Assembly: GCF_002863585.1 (NCBI RefSeq) | Contig: NZ_PGUY01000063.1 | Coordinates: 28,796 to 92,795, forward strand | Length of the DNA: 64,000 nt | Direction: 5' to 3' | Origin: Peribacillus deserti | GTDB taxonomy: Bacteria; Bacillota; Bacilli; Bacillales; DSM-1321 | Shown here: piece after piece, positions 8,137 to 16,518 of the stretch | Layout of the letters: each line of letters starts with the position of its first letter | Position numbering within the stretch: the first letter of the stretch is position 1 | Notes under the pieces: model-generated | What the model was told of the DNA's origin: nothing | The model's input: only the letters and a program-made list of their open reading frames with translations | Databases searched by the model: none | Program-made: the position numbers and the translations under genes

Positions 8137-9135
8137 GTGACGGTCAGGGAAGTGTATCTAGAAAACCTAATATGGGATTTGAACGACAGAATAAATCCTG
8201 ATTTATCAAGTATGGAAGCGAGCATGAACCAATTAGGTCTGTTATCTCCTTTAACCGTTGAAGGGCCAAATGACGAAGGCTTTTATTATTTGATTGATGG
8301 CTACCGCCGTTATTTAGTATTAAGGAAGAAAGGCATTCCAAACCAAACGATCCCTGTAAATATTGTTAGTATCCCCACATCAAGACTGGAAAGGCAGACG
8401 AAAAGGTTTCACATGCATAATACCGCGAAGAAAATAATTGGAGCTGAAGAACAATTCGAGATAGATGATATTCAACTGAAGGGTCTGCTAACCGATCAAG
8501 AAATGATTGATCTTCTAAAACCCAAGAAGCATCGAGTAAAAAGAATGGAAAAAAGTCTCAGTATTGACCCGCAAAAACGTGAAGAAGTAGCAAAAGTTAG
8601 GGGAAGCCAGCATGCTTTGGAAGTCCTTTACTCCTTAGACATAACCGACACCCTACGCAGCGAACTCTATCGCATGATCCTCAACAGAGGGATGACGGGA
8701 GAACACGGGGATGCTCTGAAAAAAATTGGCCGCCATCAACTTTTTGCCTCGTTGTATGAACCACAAAAAAACCGTGCCATTGACCAGACCATGAATCAGG
8801 CTAGGTTCACGAATAAGGAAGCAGAATTAATCCTACTTTCAGAAATTATGAAGGATAATCCAGGTGCTGAACCTCTATATATAAATCAGTGGTTGACCTA
8901 CTTGATTAGGATGATGGAAGAATTGAGTAATAGCATACATGACGATGTAAGTATGTATGTCACTGAAATTCAAAAAAAACAATTGGCCTCTTTACTCGGC
9001 AAGATAATAAGTCAGTTGAACTGGGTATGGGAGAGACCATACGAGAGTGACATGGAAAAGGCTGCCCCTCTAGATTATGTTCCTTCCTTTTACACAGAAA
9101 CGACCGAAACAGGATTCCGCATTCGAAAACATTAG
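8137..9135 (+). CDS. ParB/sulfiredoxin-fold N-terminal domain protein
   Basis: A 332-aa protein whose first about 90 residues match the ParB-type nucleotide-binding fold. A short strand names positions to keep (LIWDLNDRINP), then MNQLGLLSPLTVEG and the signature YYLIDGYRRYLVL with a basic IDGYRR box. The remainder (about 100-332) is helical and charged, without a clear helix-turn-helix of chromosomal ParB. No parA partner is adjacent, so it is more likely an orphan regulator or nuclease-like member than a partition protein. GTG start after AGGGGAA. Flanked by terminators on both sides, so it is a single-gene unit. Confidence 0.7.
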   Translation: MTVREVYLENLIWDLNDRINPDLSSMEASMNQLGLLSPLTVEGPNDEGFYYLIDGYRRYLVLRKKGIPNQTIPVNIVSIPTSRLERQTKRFHMHNTAKKIIGAEEQFEIDDIQLKGLLTDQEMIDLLKPKKHRVKRMEKSLSIDPQKREEVAKVRGSQHALEVLYSLDITDTLRSELYRMILNRGMTGEHGDALKKIGRHQLFASLYEPQKNRAIDQTMNQARFTNKEAELILLSEIMKDNPGAEPLYINQWLTYLIRMMEELSNSIHDDVSMYVTEIQKKQLASLLGKIISQLNWVWERPYESDMEKAAPLDYVPSFYTETTETGFRIRKH

Positions 9136-9143
9136 TAATATGT

Positions 9144-9176
9144 AAGCCTTTGGAGAAATCCAGGGCTTTTTTTCTA
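9144..9176 (+). terminator. Terminator after the ParB-like gene
   Basis: Hairpin AGCCTTTGGA-GAAA-TCCAGGGCT with G-U pairs, then T7. Confidence 0.75.
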
Positions 9177-9246
9177 TCCTTTTGAATGTTCGGGTACCTA
9201 ATGGAACATTCTTTCTAGTAGAAGACAAACATGAGGGGGATTCACA

Positions 9247-9396
9247 TTGCCGAAACGGCATGACTCCCAGCCAGAAAGCCAGCAAACACAGAGCTGGCAC
9301 CTACAAGGCTATCATGCCCGTCTCTCCAAAGAAAGTGCACGTCTCTTATGTTTACATATTTTAGTGGCTCATTTTATGGCTGAGGTGGCTCTATAA
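9247..9396 (+). CDS. Possible 49-aa ORF
   Basis: TTG-initiated frame (MPKRHDSQPE...) with GAGGGGG about 6 nt upstream. The product is basic and Gln/Ser-rich at the N-terminus, hydrophobic at the end. There is no similarity I can name. Kept only because of the Shine-Dalgarno; it may be chance. Confidence 0.2.
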   Translation: MPKRHDSQPESQQTQSWHLQGYHARLSKESARLLCLHILVAHFMAEVAL

Positions 9397-9431
9397 TCTG
9401 TCCGAGATGGCTCTGAAATTTGGCAGAGGTG

Positions 9432-9731
9432 TCACTTTTCTATGGCTGTAATCATAGCATCCCATACTAACATTACTATTAATAAAATAATGGTTGTTGG
9501 GGAGAAATAAGGAGTTTCTATGTAGTCGATCATTAATAAACAAATAAAAAACAAAATGGCGATTTTACACTTATCCCAAAAACGCCAATACTTTAGTTTC
9601 CAGGTTTTTGATGCAGATATATGTAGATTCAAAAATCTCCAACCCATAACAAAAAGTGCAGTAATTGTAATTGTACGAGCAATGAAGGAATGATTAGAAT
9701 CAGTAAGCATGATAGCGATACCAAACAACAC
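9432..9731 (-). CDS. Possible small membrane protein, 99 aa
   Basis: Frame encoding three hydrophobic segments (about residues 1-10 and 18-33, 55-72, 77-93) separated by a basic loop (SKTWKLKYWRFWDK). It looks like a small inner-membrane protein of unknown role. It starts with TTG, or with an ATG 8 codons later; no strong Shine-Dalgarno is seen. Membrane-like periodicity makes it more credible than other frames here. Confidence 0.4.
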   Translation of the reverse strand: MLFGIAIMLTDSNHSFIARTITITALFVMGWRFLNLHISASKTWKLKYWRFWDKCKIAILFFICLLMIDYIETPYFSPTTIILLIVMLVWDAMITAIEK

Positions 9732-9995
9732 TACATGGTAGTTACTGTATATTTATTGAATCTATTTTTTAATTTTCTCGCTTTTAACTTCCTTTCTTAT
9801 CTTAATAATCGAAAAGTCTTTCTTTCTTATTAACCAAAAACAAAGAGGAAGCCCCAACTGTTTGTGAAATTCTACCATTATTTTTGCTGAATCGCATGAA
9901 ACTATCCAGTATAGTAGAAATATATTACATCTAGGTAAAAAGCAAGGAGAGAAAACCATGTAGATTATACTATATTTAGAGAGATTATGGACATA

Positions 9996-10020
9996 TAAAA
10001 AAGCCTTAAGAAAAGGCTCT
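9996..10020 (-). terminator. Terminator of the XRE regulator gene
   Basis: On the minus strand: AGCCTT-TTCT-AAGGCT followed by six T. It lies just past the stop codon at 10025. Confidence 0.75.
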
Positions 10021-10024
10021 TCGC

Positions 10025-10363
10025 TCATTCTTTATTAAGAAAATAATCCAGTCCATGTTCGAATGAAGCTAATAGAAACTCAGCGGCCTCTGAGTTTCTA
10101 GCCATCAGCTCATGATGCCGCTGGCGTAATCTGCTTAAGCGAAATGCTGTATCATCTTGTCCATGTATTGCGGGGTTCATGGGGAGAATGACGAGTTCTT
10201 TTTGTAGGGTTTCTAACAGCGTCAAGGGGATTTTATCAGTTTTACCCGTTTCCAAATTACTTAAGTAGCCCGAGGACACTCCCAACTTTTTAGCATACTG
10301 ATTTAGGGAAATTCCTTTATTTTCCCGTATTCTCCTTACCCTTAATCCGAAATCTTCTAGCAT
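10025..10363 (-). CDS. XRE-family helix-turn-helix regulator
   Basis: A 112-aa DNA-binding protein. The HTH_3 domain occupies about residues 6-65 (LRVRRIRENKGISLNQYAK, then GVSSGYLSNLETGKT). A C-terminal helical part of about 45 residues may dimerise or sense a signal. The ATG at 10363 is preferred because GGAGG lies 8 nt before it; an in-frame TTG further up coincides with the Shine-Dalgarno itself. No partner gene is adjacent, and the target is unknown. Confidence 0.85.
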   Translation of the reverse strand: MLEDFGLRVRRIRENKGISLNQYAKKLGVSSGYLSNLETGKTDKIPLTLLETLQKELVILPMNPAIHGQDDTAFRLSRLRQRHHELMARNSEAAEFLLASFEHGLDYFLNKE

Positions 10364-10604
10364 GGTTTTTACCTCCAATCGAAATGCAATGAAGCCTGGT
10401 ACTTAATGTTTCGTTGTTCCTGAATATGAATCCTTCTCAAAATGAACTAATACATAAAATTTTTCGTATATAGCAAAAATGATGGGATTATTTACGATTT
10501 TTTTAAGAGAGTTTTTCAACGTGCACTTTATTAATTGTTTTGTTATGTATCGTTATAATAGAAGTAATAACGAAGCGTTAATACAGTAAAGGTGGAGGGA
10601 ACGA

Positions 10605-10708
10605 ATGAAAGTTTGTTAATGAAAACCCAGATAAGTTAAATTACATCCATTTAAACATATCTGGTCCCTTCGATGAAGATTTAGATTTTGAATTTGGATT
10701 TAGGTAAT
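10605..10708 (+). pseudogene. Gene relic with intact Shine-Dalgarno and broken frame
   Basis: GGTGGAGGG is followed by ATG AAA GTT TGT TAA. Shifting one base gives an open stretch (FVNENPDKLNYIHLN..., 10617 onward) ending at 10708. It reads as the start of a small protein broken by an early frameshift. The rest of the gap 10364-10979 shows no other coding or structural signal. Confidence 0.35.
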
Positions 10709-10979
10709 CTCAAGTAGGTGGGCCACTAAATTTTTTAAAAGTATCGATTTATGCCTACTCATATCTATGTCAACGGGATTTATAATGCAGCAGATCCTGA
10801 CGTGAAATCCTTTTCCTAAGAAATAATATAGCAGAGGCTAGGAATATGGTTTTAAATAAAGTACTATCTTTGCCTAGTTTATTGAGATTTTCCTATATTT
10901 ATCTAAATAAAAAAAGGTAATATATCTAAATATTATTAAAAATGTCGATAAAATCTATATAAGAATAAGTATAAAGGTA

Positions 10980-13415
10980 GTGAAAAAATTGTTAACGCAG
11001 AAGCATAAGCTACAAGTAGTAGCAGTAAAAGACTCTGAAATCAGGAAAAAAATAAAAAATGAATTAAATATAAGTGAAGAAATTACAATAGGAGATCTTG
11101 TTCGTCTCACTTCGTTAAGAGTTTGGGGATGTACCAGTCTTGATGGTTTAGAATTTGCCGAAAATTTAATAGAACTTGATATTGGATATTCAGACATAAA
11201 TGATATTGCTCCATTAAAAAATTTAACAAAACTTAGAAAACTATGTATTAGTTCAAAAAAAACCTTTGATATCGGCCCCTTATGTAAAATAAAGACCTTG
11301 ACAACGTTAGAAATAAGCGGAAACAAAATCACGGATTTAAGTCCATTAAGGGAATTGAAACAGCTAGTAAATGTAAAACTATCCCATAATAATCTATACG
11401 ATATCGCTGCTTTAGAAGGTTTAGTGAACTTAGAGAAATTAGACTTAGCAAGAAATAAGATCATCGACATAAGTCCAATCAGTAACTTAATAAATCTGAA
11501 TACTCTTGACATAGAGTCGAATGAAATATCCTGCATTAATCCAATAAAGAATCTTAATAATCTTAAAACTTTAAATGCTGGTAGTAATAAAATTGGGGAT
11601 ATCAGCGCTCTTTTAACGTGTGAGCAAATGGATAGTCTCGAATTAGCATGGAATAAAATAGCCAACATAAGTGTTTTACAAAATCTTGTTTATATTAGGA
11701 AGCTTGATCTTTCTTATAATTTGATTAAAGAAATTGAGCCGCTGTCGCGATTAATTAGTCTAGAGGAAATTAATTTATCAGGAAATCCTATCGACAATAT
11801 TAGTGTTTTTGAGAATTTAGTGAATTTAAGAGTAATAAAATTACAACGAATTTTAGTTTCTGCCCCGATAAGCAAAGCTAAGCTTTTGGTGCAGCGAGGG
11901 AAAAATTGTTTAAACGAAGCAAGGGGAGTTAAAGAGTTTTCTTCAACAAATTTTCCTCTTATATATAAGGATGATTGGTTATTCAGCTTTCCAAGGGAAA
12001 AACTGATTAAATATGTTATGGAAAATGATATACCTAACCCAGACGAATTCAATTCTTTATTTAAAAAGGAAAAGGAATTTTATAAAAGAGAAATTTTTCT
12101 ATTTTCCCTATCTCTAAAAGAGAAGATTCCTGAAAAAATAATACAGGAGGATTTTGTAACGAGGGAGTTTCTTTTAAGTTTTGTTAGAAAACTCTATGAT
12201 AATTATGGCATAAACGAGAGTATTGCTAGCTGGGTGGTTGAGACCTGGGCTTTAAGCTTAAATAAAAATCTACAAGACATATCTCTTTTCCACAAAAGTA
12301 GTTATAGAATTGAACATAATTCAGTAATTGCAATTGGTGCTCCAATAAATAACATAAATATATTTGAAATGATTAAACATAATGATGTTAATGGAATCGA
12401 AAAACTTAATGAAAGTAACTTCAACTTTGATTTAAAAAATAAATCAGGTAAAACACCTTTATTTTTAGCAATTGAATATAACTTGACTAAAATGACGGCA
12501 TTGTTATTAAAAAAGGGTGCCGATCCGTTAATTAAAGGGATTAAGGGTAAAACACCATTATTATATTCTGTTGAAAAGGGCAATACAGAAATTGCGGAAC
12601 TCTTAATTATGTATTCTGATGATCTTAATGTCCAAGATAATGAAGGTAAGAGTGCGTTGATGTATGCAATATCTTCACATAATAGAAGCATCCTAAAATT
12701 AATGCTAAATAAAGGTGTAAATGTAAATCTTAAAGATAATAGTAATGTGCATGTAGTAGATTTAATAGTAAAAGAAAGTAATATTGATACTTTAAAATTA
12801 TTTTTACAAAAAGATTTCGATGTCGATTATAAATTTTATGATGAAAACTCGCTTCTTCATCTTGCTGCGAGCAATGGTAAATTTGAAATTTGCAAATTTC
12901 TTATTGAAAGGGGAGCAACTGTAAATTCAATAAATTCATATAAAAAAACTCCTTTAGAAAAGGCAATAATTAGCGGTCATCATGAAGTTGTCGAACTTTT
13001 ATTAAAGAATGAAGCAAATATAAATTACAAAAATGGAGACGGTGTAACTCCACTAATGCTCGCTGCTAAATTAGGAGAGAAAAAGATTCTAAAACTCCTT
13101 ATAAGTTATGGAGCAAAGTTAAATCAGGTAGATAAGTGGAATGAAACTGAATTAATTAAAGCGGCATACAATGGAGAAGAACAAATAGTTAAAGTCCTAA
13201 TTTCCTTAGAAGTACTTATAGATCATAGGGATAATGATGGAAAAACTGCTTTAATGTATGCAAGCGAGTATGGGTATGAAGGTATTGTAAAATTACTGTT
13301 AAATAAAGGTGCGGATTACAAAATACAGGATTTAGAGAATAAAACAGCTATTGATTACGCAAATGAAAATAAATACCATAAAATAAAATCGTTTTTATTA
13401 GAGAAAAAACTATGA
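10980..13415 (+). CDS. Leucine-rich repeat / ankyrin repeat fusion protein, 811 aa
   Basis: N-terminal part (about 35-290) is a run of about ten 22-residue SDS22/internalin-type leucine-rich repeats of the form LxxLDLxxNxIxDISPIxNL. A linker follows (about 290-440), containing FVRKLYDNYGINESIASW, a helical motif seen in bacterial multidomain proteins. The C-terminal half (about 440-811) has about ten ankyrin repeats, with GKTPLFLA, GADP and GKTALMYA signatures. There is no signal peptide, so it should be cytoplasmic. Both repeat types are protein-binding scaffolds; no enzymatic domain is visible. GTG start with a weak Shine-Dalgarno (AAAGG). Very AT-rich. Likely roles are a partner-binding effector or immunity/defence factor, but none is demonstrated. 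Confidence 0.88.
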   Translation: MKKLLTQKHKLQVVAVKDSEIRKKIKNELNISEEITIGDLVRLTSLRVWGCTSLDGLEFAENLIELDIGYSDINDIAPLKNLTKLRKLCISSKKTFDIGPLCKIKTLTTLEISGNKITDLSPLRELKQLVNVKLSHNNLYDIAALEGLVNLEKLDLARNKIIDISPISNLINLNTLDIESNEISCINPIKNLNNLKTLNAGSNKIGDISALLTCEQMDSLELAWNKIANISVLQNLVYIRKLDLSYNLIKEIEPLSRLISLEEINLSGNPIDNISVFENLVNLRVIKLQRILVSAPISKAKLLVQRGKNCLNEARGVKEFSSTNFPLIYKDDWLFSFPREKLIKYVMENDIPNPDEFNSLFKKEKEFYKREIFLFSLSLKEKIPEKIIQEDFVTREFLLSFVRKLYDNYGINESIASWVVETWALSLNKNLQDISLFHKSSYRIEHNSVIAIGAPINNINIFEMIKHNDVNGIEKLNESNFNFDLKNKSGKTPLFLAIEYNLTKMTALLLKKGADPLIKGIKGKTPLLYSVEKGNTEIAELLIMYSDDLNVQDNEGKSALMYAISSHNRSILKLMLNKGVNVNLKDNSNVHVVDLIVKESNIDTLKLFLQKDFDVDYKFYDENSLLHLAASNGKFEICKFLIERGATVNSINSYKKTPLEKAIISGHHEVVELLLKNEANINYKNGDGVTPLMLAAKLGEKKILKLLISYGAKLNQVDKWNETELIKAAYNGEEQIVKVLISLEVLIDHRDNDGKTALMYASEYGYEGIVKLLLNKGADYKIQDLENKTAIDYANENKYHKIKSFLLEKKL

Positions 13416-13440
13416 AGATTGGTAATCTCTCATATTATCC

Positions 13441-13590
13441 ATGGTCATCAGCCTCCTTTTTAATACCTATGAAGAACAACCAGCAGTTTACAAATTGTTT
13501 TTTAAACTTGATGGTGATTTGACGATATCTTTTCTCTATTCTAACAAAACTAAGATTGTGAAGGATTGTACGAATTTAGTTTTTAGGTAG
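13441..13590 (+). pseudogene. Possible C-terminal gene fragment, 49 codons
   Basis: Open frame starting ATG 13441 and reading ...YEEQPAVYKLFFKLDGDL... to a TAG at 13590. Composition is protein-like but no Shine-Dalgarno is seen. It sits directly after the LRR-ankyrin gene and before a terminator. Probably the tail of a lost small gene. Confidence 0.3.
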
Positions 13591-13610
13591 TCAGGCCGAT
13601 ATAAATTAAA

Positions 13611-13641
13611 CAAAAAGCCCATTATTCTAATGGGCTTTTTG
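13611..13641. terminator. Strong bidirectional terminator
   Basis: CAAAAAGCCCATTA-TTC-TAATGGGCTTTTTG, a perfect 14-bp stem. It marks the boundary before the recombination island. Confidence 0.9.
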
Positions 13642-13915
13642 TAACTCAATTAACGTGACTAGCTACGAAGTTATGTAAAATAGCAGTGAGTAAATTGACC
13701 GAAGTAATGTGAATATATTGAATTACAAAAAAGGGTTTGCAAATTAGATAGTCAATTATGACTAAGAGTGTGGACAGCTTTTTTTAATATAAATGTTCAC
13801 TAATGTAATAAATCGTTCATTTATGTGAATAAAACTACTTTAATTGGCAACATTAACTATTAATGGTAGTTAGTGTTTCTACAACAAGAATACATCCGAG
13901 GAGGAGATTACACTT

Positions 13916-14323
13916 TTGGAAATAAAGTTATCACAGATGCAAGTTAGTTTAGATATGGAATTGTTACAGCTAAAACGCTTGTTAATAGCTCATAAGAAAG
14001 AGGGAACCGTCTTTTTTGAGGAGGAAGCAACTCATTTAAACAGAATGCAATATTTTCACTTATACTTTTATTTAAGACCTGGAACTAAAACTTCTATAAA
14101 TGCTTTTCCTATTCCTATTAAAGATTTTCAAATGTATAAAAGTAGGAAAGACCAATATTCATTTATGAGGTTTTATTTTGAAAATTATTACCAAGTTAAT
14201 GAAATAGATTTAACACATTTTGAACACTACGATTTTAAACGTCCCTATGTTGGTAGAAGGTTTATTTGGTACTACAAGGTTCAACCATCAATAGAGAATG
14301 AAATGGCAATTGGTTTTGAATGA
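13916..14323 (+). CDS. Hypothetical protein, 135 aa
   Basis: I do not recognise this protein. It is rich in aromatic residues in the middle (YFHLYFYL, FMRFYFENYY, RRFIWYYKV) and predicted to mix strands and helices. The TTG start follows GAGGAGGAG. It ends 35 bp before the LAGLIDADG gene on the same strand and may be co-transcribed with it. The 260 bp upstream contains no other gene. Confidence 0.65.
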   Translation: MEIKLSQMQVSLDMELLQLKRLLIAHKKEGTVFFEEEATHLNRMQYFHLYFYLRPGTKTSINAFPIPIKDFQMYKSRKDQYSFMRFYFENYYQVNEIDLTHFEHYDFKRPYVGRRFIWYYKVQPSIENEMAIGFE

Positions 14324-14358
14324 AAAGAGTGTATTAACTATGGAGGTGATATAAATTC

Positions 14359-14856
14359 ATGCAACAAAAAAAGTACCAGAACCAATGGGAAAAAGGAGCA
14401 CAAATTATTGAAAGACAACGGGACGGAATTACTCCTTTTATGGCTGGCATAGTAACAGGCTTTACAATGGGGGAGGGTTCATTTTTTTTGGCGGTAAAAA
14501 GGAGCAAAACCCATAAAACTGGTTTTAATGTGGTACCTACTTTCGGGATTAACTTAAAACTGGATGACTTTGAAATCCTCGAACAAATAAAAAATCTTTT
14601 AGGGTGTGGAACAGTTCTCAAAGGAAAAAAAGCCGTAATGTACAGGGTCACGAAGTTCAAGGATGTTCTAGAAATAGTTATTCCTTTTTTTGACCGTTAC
14701 CCTCTAATTAATGTTAAAAAAGATGATTTCAACTTGTTTAAAATTGTTGTTTTTAAATTTGCTTATGGTGAAGGAAAGACACTAGAGGGTATTGAAAAAA
14801 TGGTCTCTGTCCGAAAGCATATGAATAATGGCAAGTCTGCTAAAAGGGAAAATTAA
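14359..14856 (+). CDS. LAGLIDADG-family homing-endonuclease-like protein, 165 aa
   Basis: A 165-aa protein with one LAGLIDADG helix in variant form (FMAGIVTGFTMGEGSFF, about residues 27-43), followed by strands typical of the family (FNVVPTFGINLK, DFEILEQIKNLLGCG). Single-motif members usually act as homodimers that cut long asymmetric sites. The motif is unusual in having extra residues before the acidic-glycine end (GEG). No self-splicing intron or intein is visible around it, so it is free-standing. GGAGGTGAT precedes the ATG with proper spacing. It could be an active nuclease or a repurposed DNA-binding protein. Confidence 0.8.
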   Translation: MQQKKYQNQWEKGAQIIERQRDGITPFMAGIVTGFTMGEGSFFLAVKRSKTHKTGFNVVPTFGINLKLDDFEILEQIKNLLGCGTVLKGKKAVMYRVTKFKDVLEIVIPFFDRYPLINVKKDDFNLFKIVVFKFAYGEGKTLEGIEKMVSVRKHMNNGKSAKREN

Positions 14857-14982
14857 AAGAGGAAATTAAAAAAGAACTAAACGTGATACGTATTTATGCG
14901 GCATTCGGACAATGAAATTCAAGGGGGACTATTCTAAATAAAGATGATATTTATGAATCATTAGTGAAACGCGGAATAAGAA

Positions 14983-15183
14983 ATGAATGAAAAGTTTGAG
15001 TTAATGTCTCATAATATTGTTCTTTTACTTAGTATTTATAAAGAAATGGTTAAACGATGGTGCAGGAGCGGTAAACTTATGCGTACAATTTGGGTGGAAT
15101 ATAGGCCATTTGTGCAAGTGACTTCAAGCAATTTATGCATCGGAATTTTGAACAAAATGCAAAAACAGGTATTGCCTCAATGA
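14983..15183 (+). pseudogene. Decayed copy of the HTH protein at 15474-15734
   Basis: The frame contains VKRWCRSGKL, matching IRRWCRKGKL of the intact protein with co-linear flanks (21 aligned positions ending in RWC). After that point the match continues in another frame (YAYNLGGI, stop, AICASDFKQF against PAYNWGGKYAIMGSDFKIF). So there is at least one frameshift and one nonsense codon. Its end overlaps the next relic by ATGA, exactly as in the intact pair. Confidence 0.7.
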
Positions 15184-15354
15184 ATTCTAACGTCTTGTCA
15201 TTCTTAAGAGTAAAGCATATAAGCCATTACTTTAATAATGGTGAAATTACATTTACATGTTTTTTCTGTTTGGATGCTTTAACCATGCAACCTAAGGGTT
15301 TGTCATAAATGTAAGGAAAAGGGTCAAATTATAAATTTTTATTCAGACTATTAA
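15180..15354 (+). pseudogene. Decayed copy of the zinc-ribbon protein at 15731-16096
   Basis: The first 42 codons read ...FLRVKHISHYF...CFFC, aligned with FLKEKGISYYV...CLFC of the intact gene, then stop at 15308. The second metal knuckle (CHKCKEKGQIINF, against CTKCPENGTMFNL) is in the next frame at 15301-15354. A frameshift and a short deletion between the two knuckles have killed the gene. This is a tandem duplicate of the intact two-gene module 550 bp downstream. Confidence 0.7.
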
Positions 15355-15473
15355 TTACTTTAGTGACTATGATAGATCCACCGTTAAACGGTTATGAACG
15401 TATTCAAGCTATTTGATAACAATCTTATATTATATTCAATAATCAAAACAGGAAATGTAAGGAGAATAAAAGG

Positions 15474-15734
15474 ATGAAAGATTTAAAGAAATTTGGATTA
15501 GAGCCTAAGTTACATGATTTATTTTGTGCAATTCCTGATGACTCGGTTTTAACCCCTTACCAAATTGCCTCAATTTTAGTAAGAAGCGAAGAAACAATTC
15601 GAAGATGGTGTCGAAAAGGTAAGTTACCAGCATATAATTGGGGTGGAAAGTACGCAATTATGGGTAGTGATTTCAAGATTTTCATGCAGACCTCTCATAA
15701 TAAAAAAGATAATATAGGAAAATTTTTCAAATGA
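15474..15734 (+). CDS. Small helix-turn-helix protein (excisionase/MerR-like), 86 aa
   Basis: Contains LTPYQIASILVRSEETIRRW followed by CRKGKLPAYNWGGKY. This is the excisionase-type winged HTH in which a polar residue-rich wing follows the recognition helix. Such proteins bend DNA during site-specific recombination or regulate the element. AAGGAG lies 7-8 nt before the ATG. It overlaps the next gene by ATGA, so the two are translationally coupled. Related HTH units occur in the proteins at 16519 and 18599. Confidence 0.75.
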   Translation: MKDLKKFGLEPKLHDLFCAIPDDSVLTPYQIASILVRSEETIRRWCRKGKLPAYNWGGKYAIMGSDFKIFMQTSHNKKDNIGKFFK

Positions 15735-16096
15735 AGTTTATGATTGCCTCTTTCCTGAAAGAAAAGGGAATTTCGTATTATGTACTCGAGGAGACATTGT
15801 ATTTTCAATGCTTGTTTTGTTATCAGAAGGCTGAAATGGATTATTACACTTCGGCGTGGCACTGTACAAAATGTCCAGAAAATGGAACGATGTTCAATTT
15901 AATACAAACCACAAAAGATGAATCACAACCAACAGCGGAAGGACCTAAAAAGATTTATAACCCTAAGATAGAGATTTATAAAATTAAGAAACTATTTATG
16001 CTATTAATTAAGGAAAATGAAAATACCTCTTCCGAAAAGAAACTAGCACAACTCTTTGAAAAAGTATTAGATTTAATAGAAGAAGTAAACTTATAA
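15731..16096 (+). CDS. Zinc-ribbon protein (CHC2-like), 121 aa
   Basis: A CxxC...CxxC knuckle pair (CLFC at about 29-32, CTKC at about 51-54) followed by PENGTMFNLIQ. This resembles the zinc-finger layout of DnaG-type primases (CHC2), where a Gly-rich turn and a hydrophobic helix follow. The remaining 60 residues are charged and helical, with no primase catalytic domain. It overlaps the upstream HTH gene (ATGA) and is followed by a terminator. A DNA-binding accessory of the recombinases is plausible. Confidence 0.65.
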   Translation: MKFMIASFLKEKGISYYVLEETLYFQCLFCYQKAEMDYYTSAWHCTKCPENGTMFNLIQTTKDESQPTAEGPKKIYNPKIEIYKIKKLFMLLIKENENTSSEKKLAQLFEKVLDLIEEVNL

Positions 16097-16105
16097 ATAA
16101 ATATA

Positions 16106-16150
16106 AAACACAAAAAAGAGAAGCACAAATTTCTTTTTTTTGTGTTTTTT
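16106..16150 (+). terminator. Terminator after the HTH/zinc-ribbon pair
   Basis: Long AT-rich inverted repeat AACACAAAAAAGAGAA...TTCTTTTTTTTGTGTT followed by further T. Confidence 0.7.
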
Positions 16151-16271
16151 TAAATGGGCGAAAAAATATAAATAATTATTTTACCACAACCGTTTCTGAA
16201 AATAAATAGAGTATTTATAAATTCAATTATTTACCACTTAATTTTATGCTAACTTTCATGTAAAGTAATGA

Positions 16272-16287
16272 TTGTCAAGCTTGACAA
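16272..16287. promoter_or_regulatory. Perfect 16-bp palindrome upstream of the large recombinase
   Basis: TTGTCAAGCTTGACAA, perfectly symmetric, 231 bp before the recombinase start. The same 370-bp spacer holds a second inverted repeat (GAAGTATT-N6-AATACTTC, about 16381-16402) and spaced AAACACACA/TGTGTGTTT arms (about 16416-16488). These may be operators or recombinase binding sites. No gene is seen in 16150-16518. Confidence 0.45.
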
Positions 16288-16518
16288 CATCAATTAAATT
16301 GTGATTTACCAATCATGATTTAGTTTAGTGGTTCTTTATTCAAATATAAAGGCCGCTCGCACAACTTGCTTTACAAATAAAGAAGTATTCCGAAAAATAC
16401 TTCATAAGACACAAAACACACATTTTATCCCTATTATTCTTACTATTTCTATGGAAGTAGTATAAGAAACTAGTATATTTTGTGTGTTTCGTGCCCATCA
16501 TATTAAGGAGGTGAAAGC

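Noticed and set aside
9762..10028. 88-aa frame on the minus strand
   Set aside because: It begins inside the terminator hairpin of the XRE gene and has no start signal or protein-like pattern.
3748..13884. Shared 13-mer AGTGTTTCTACAA at 3748 and 13872 as possible att sites
   Set aside because: A 13-bp match is expected by chance in a window of this size, and there is no flanking support.
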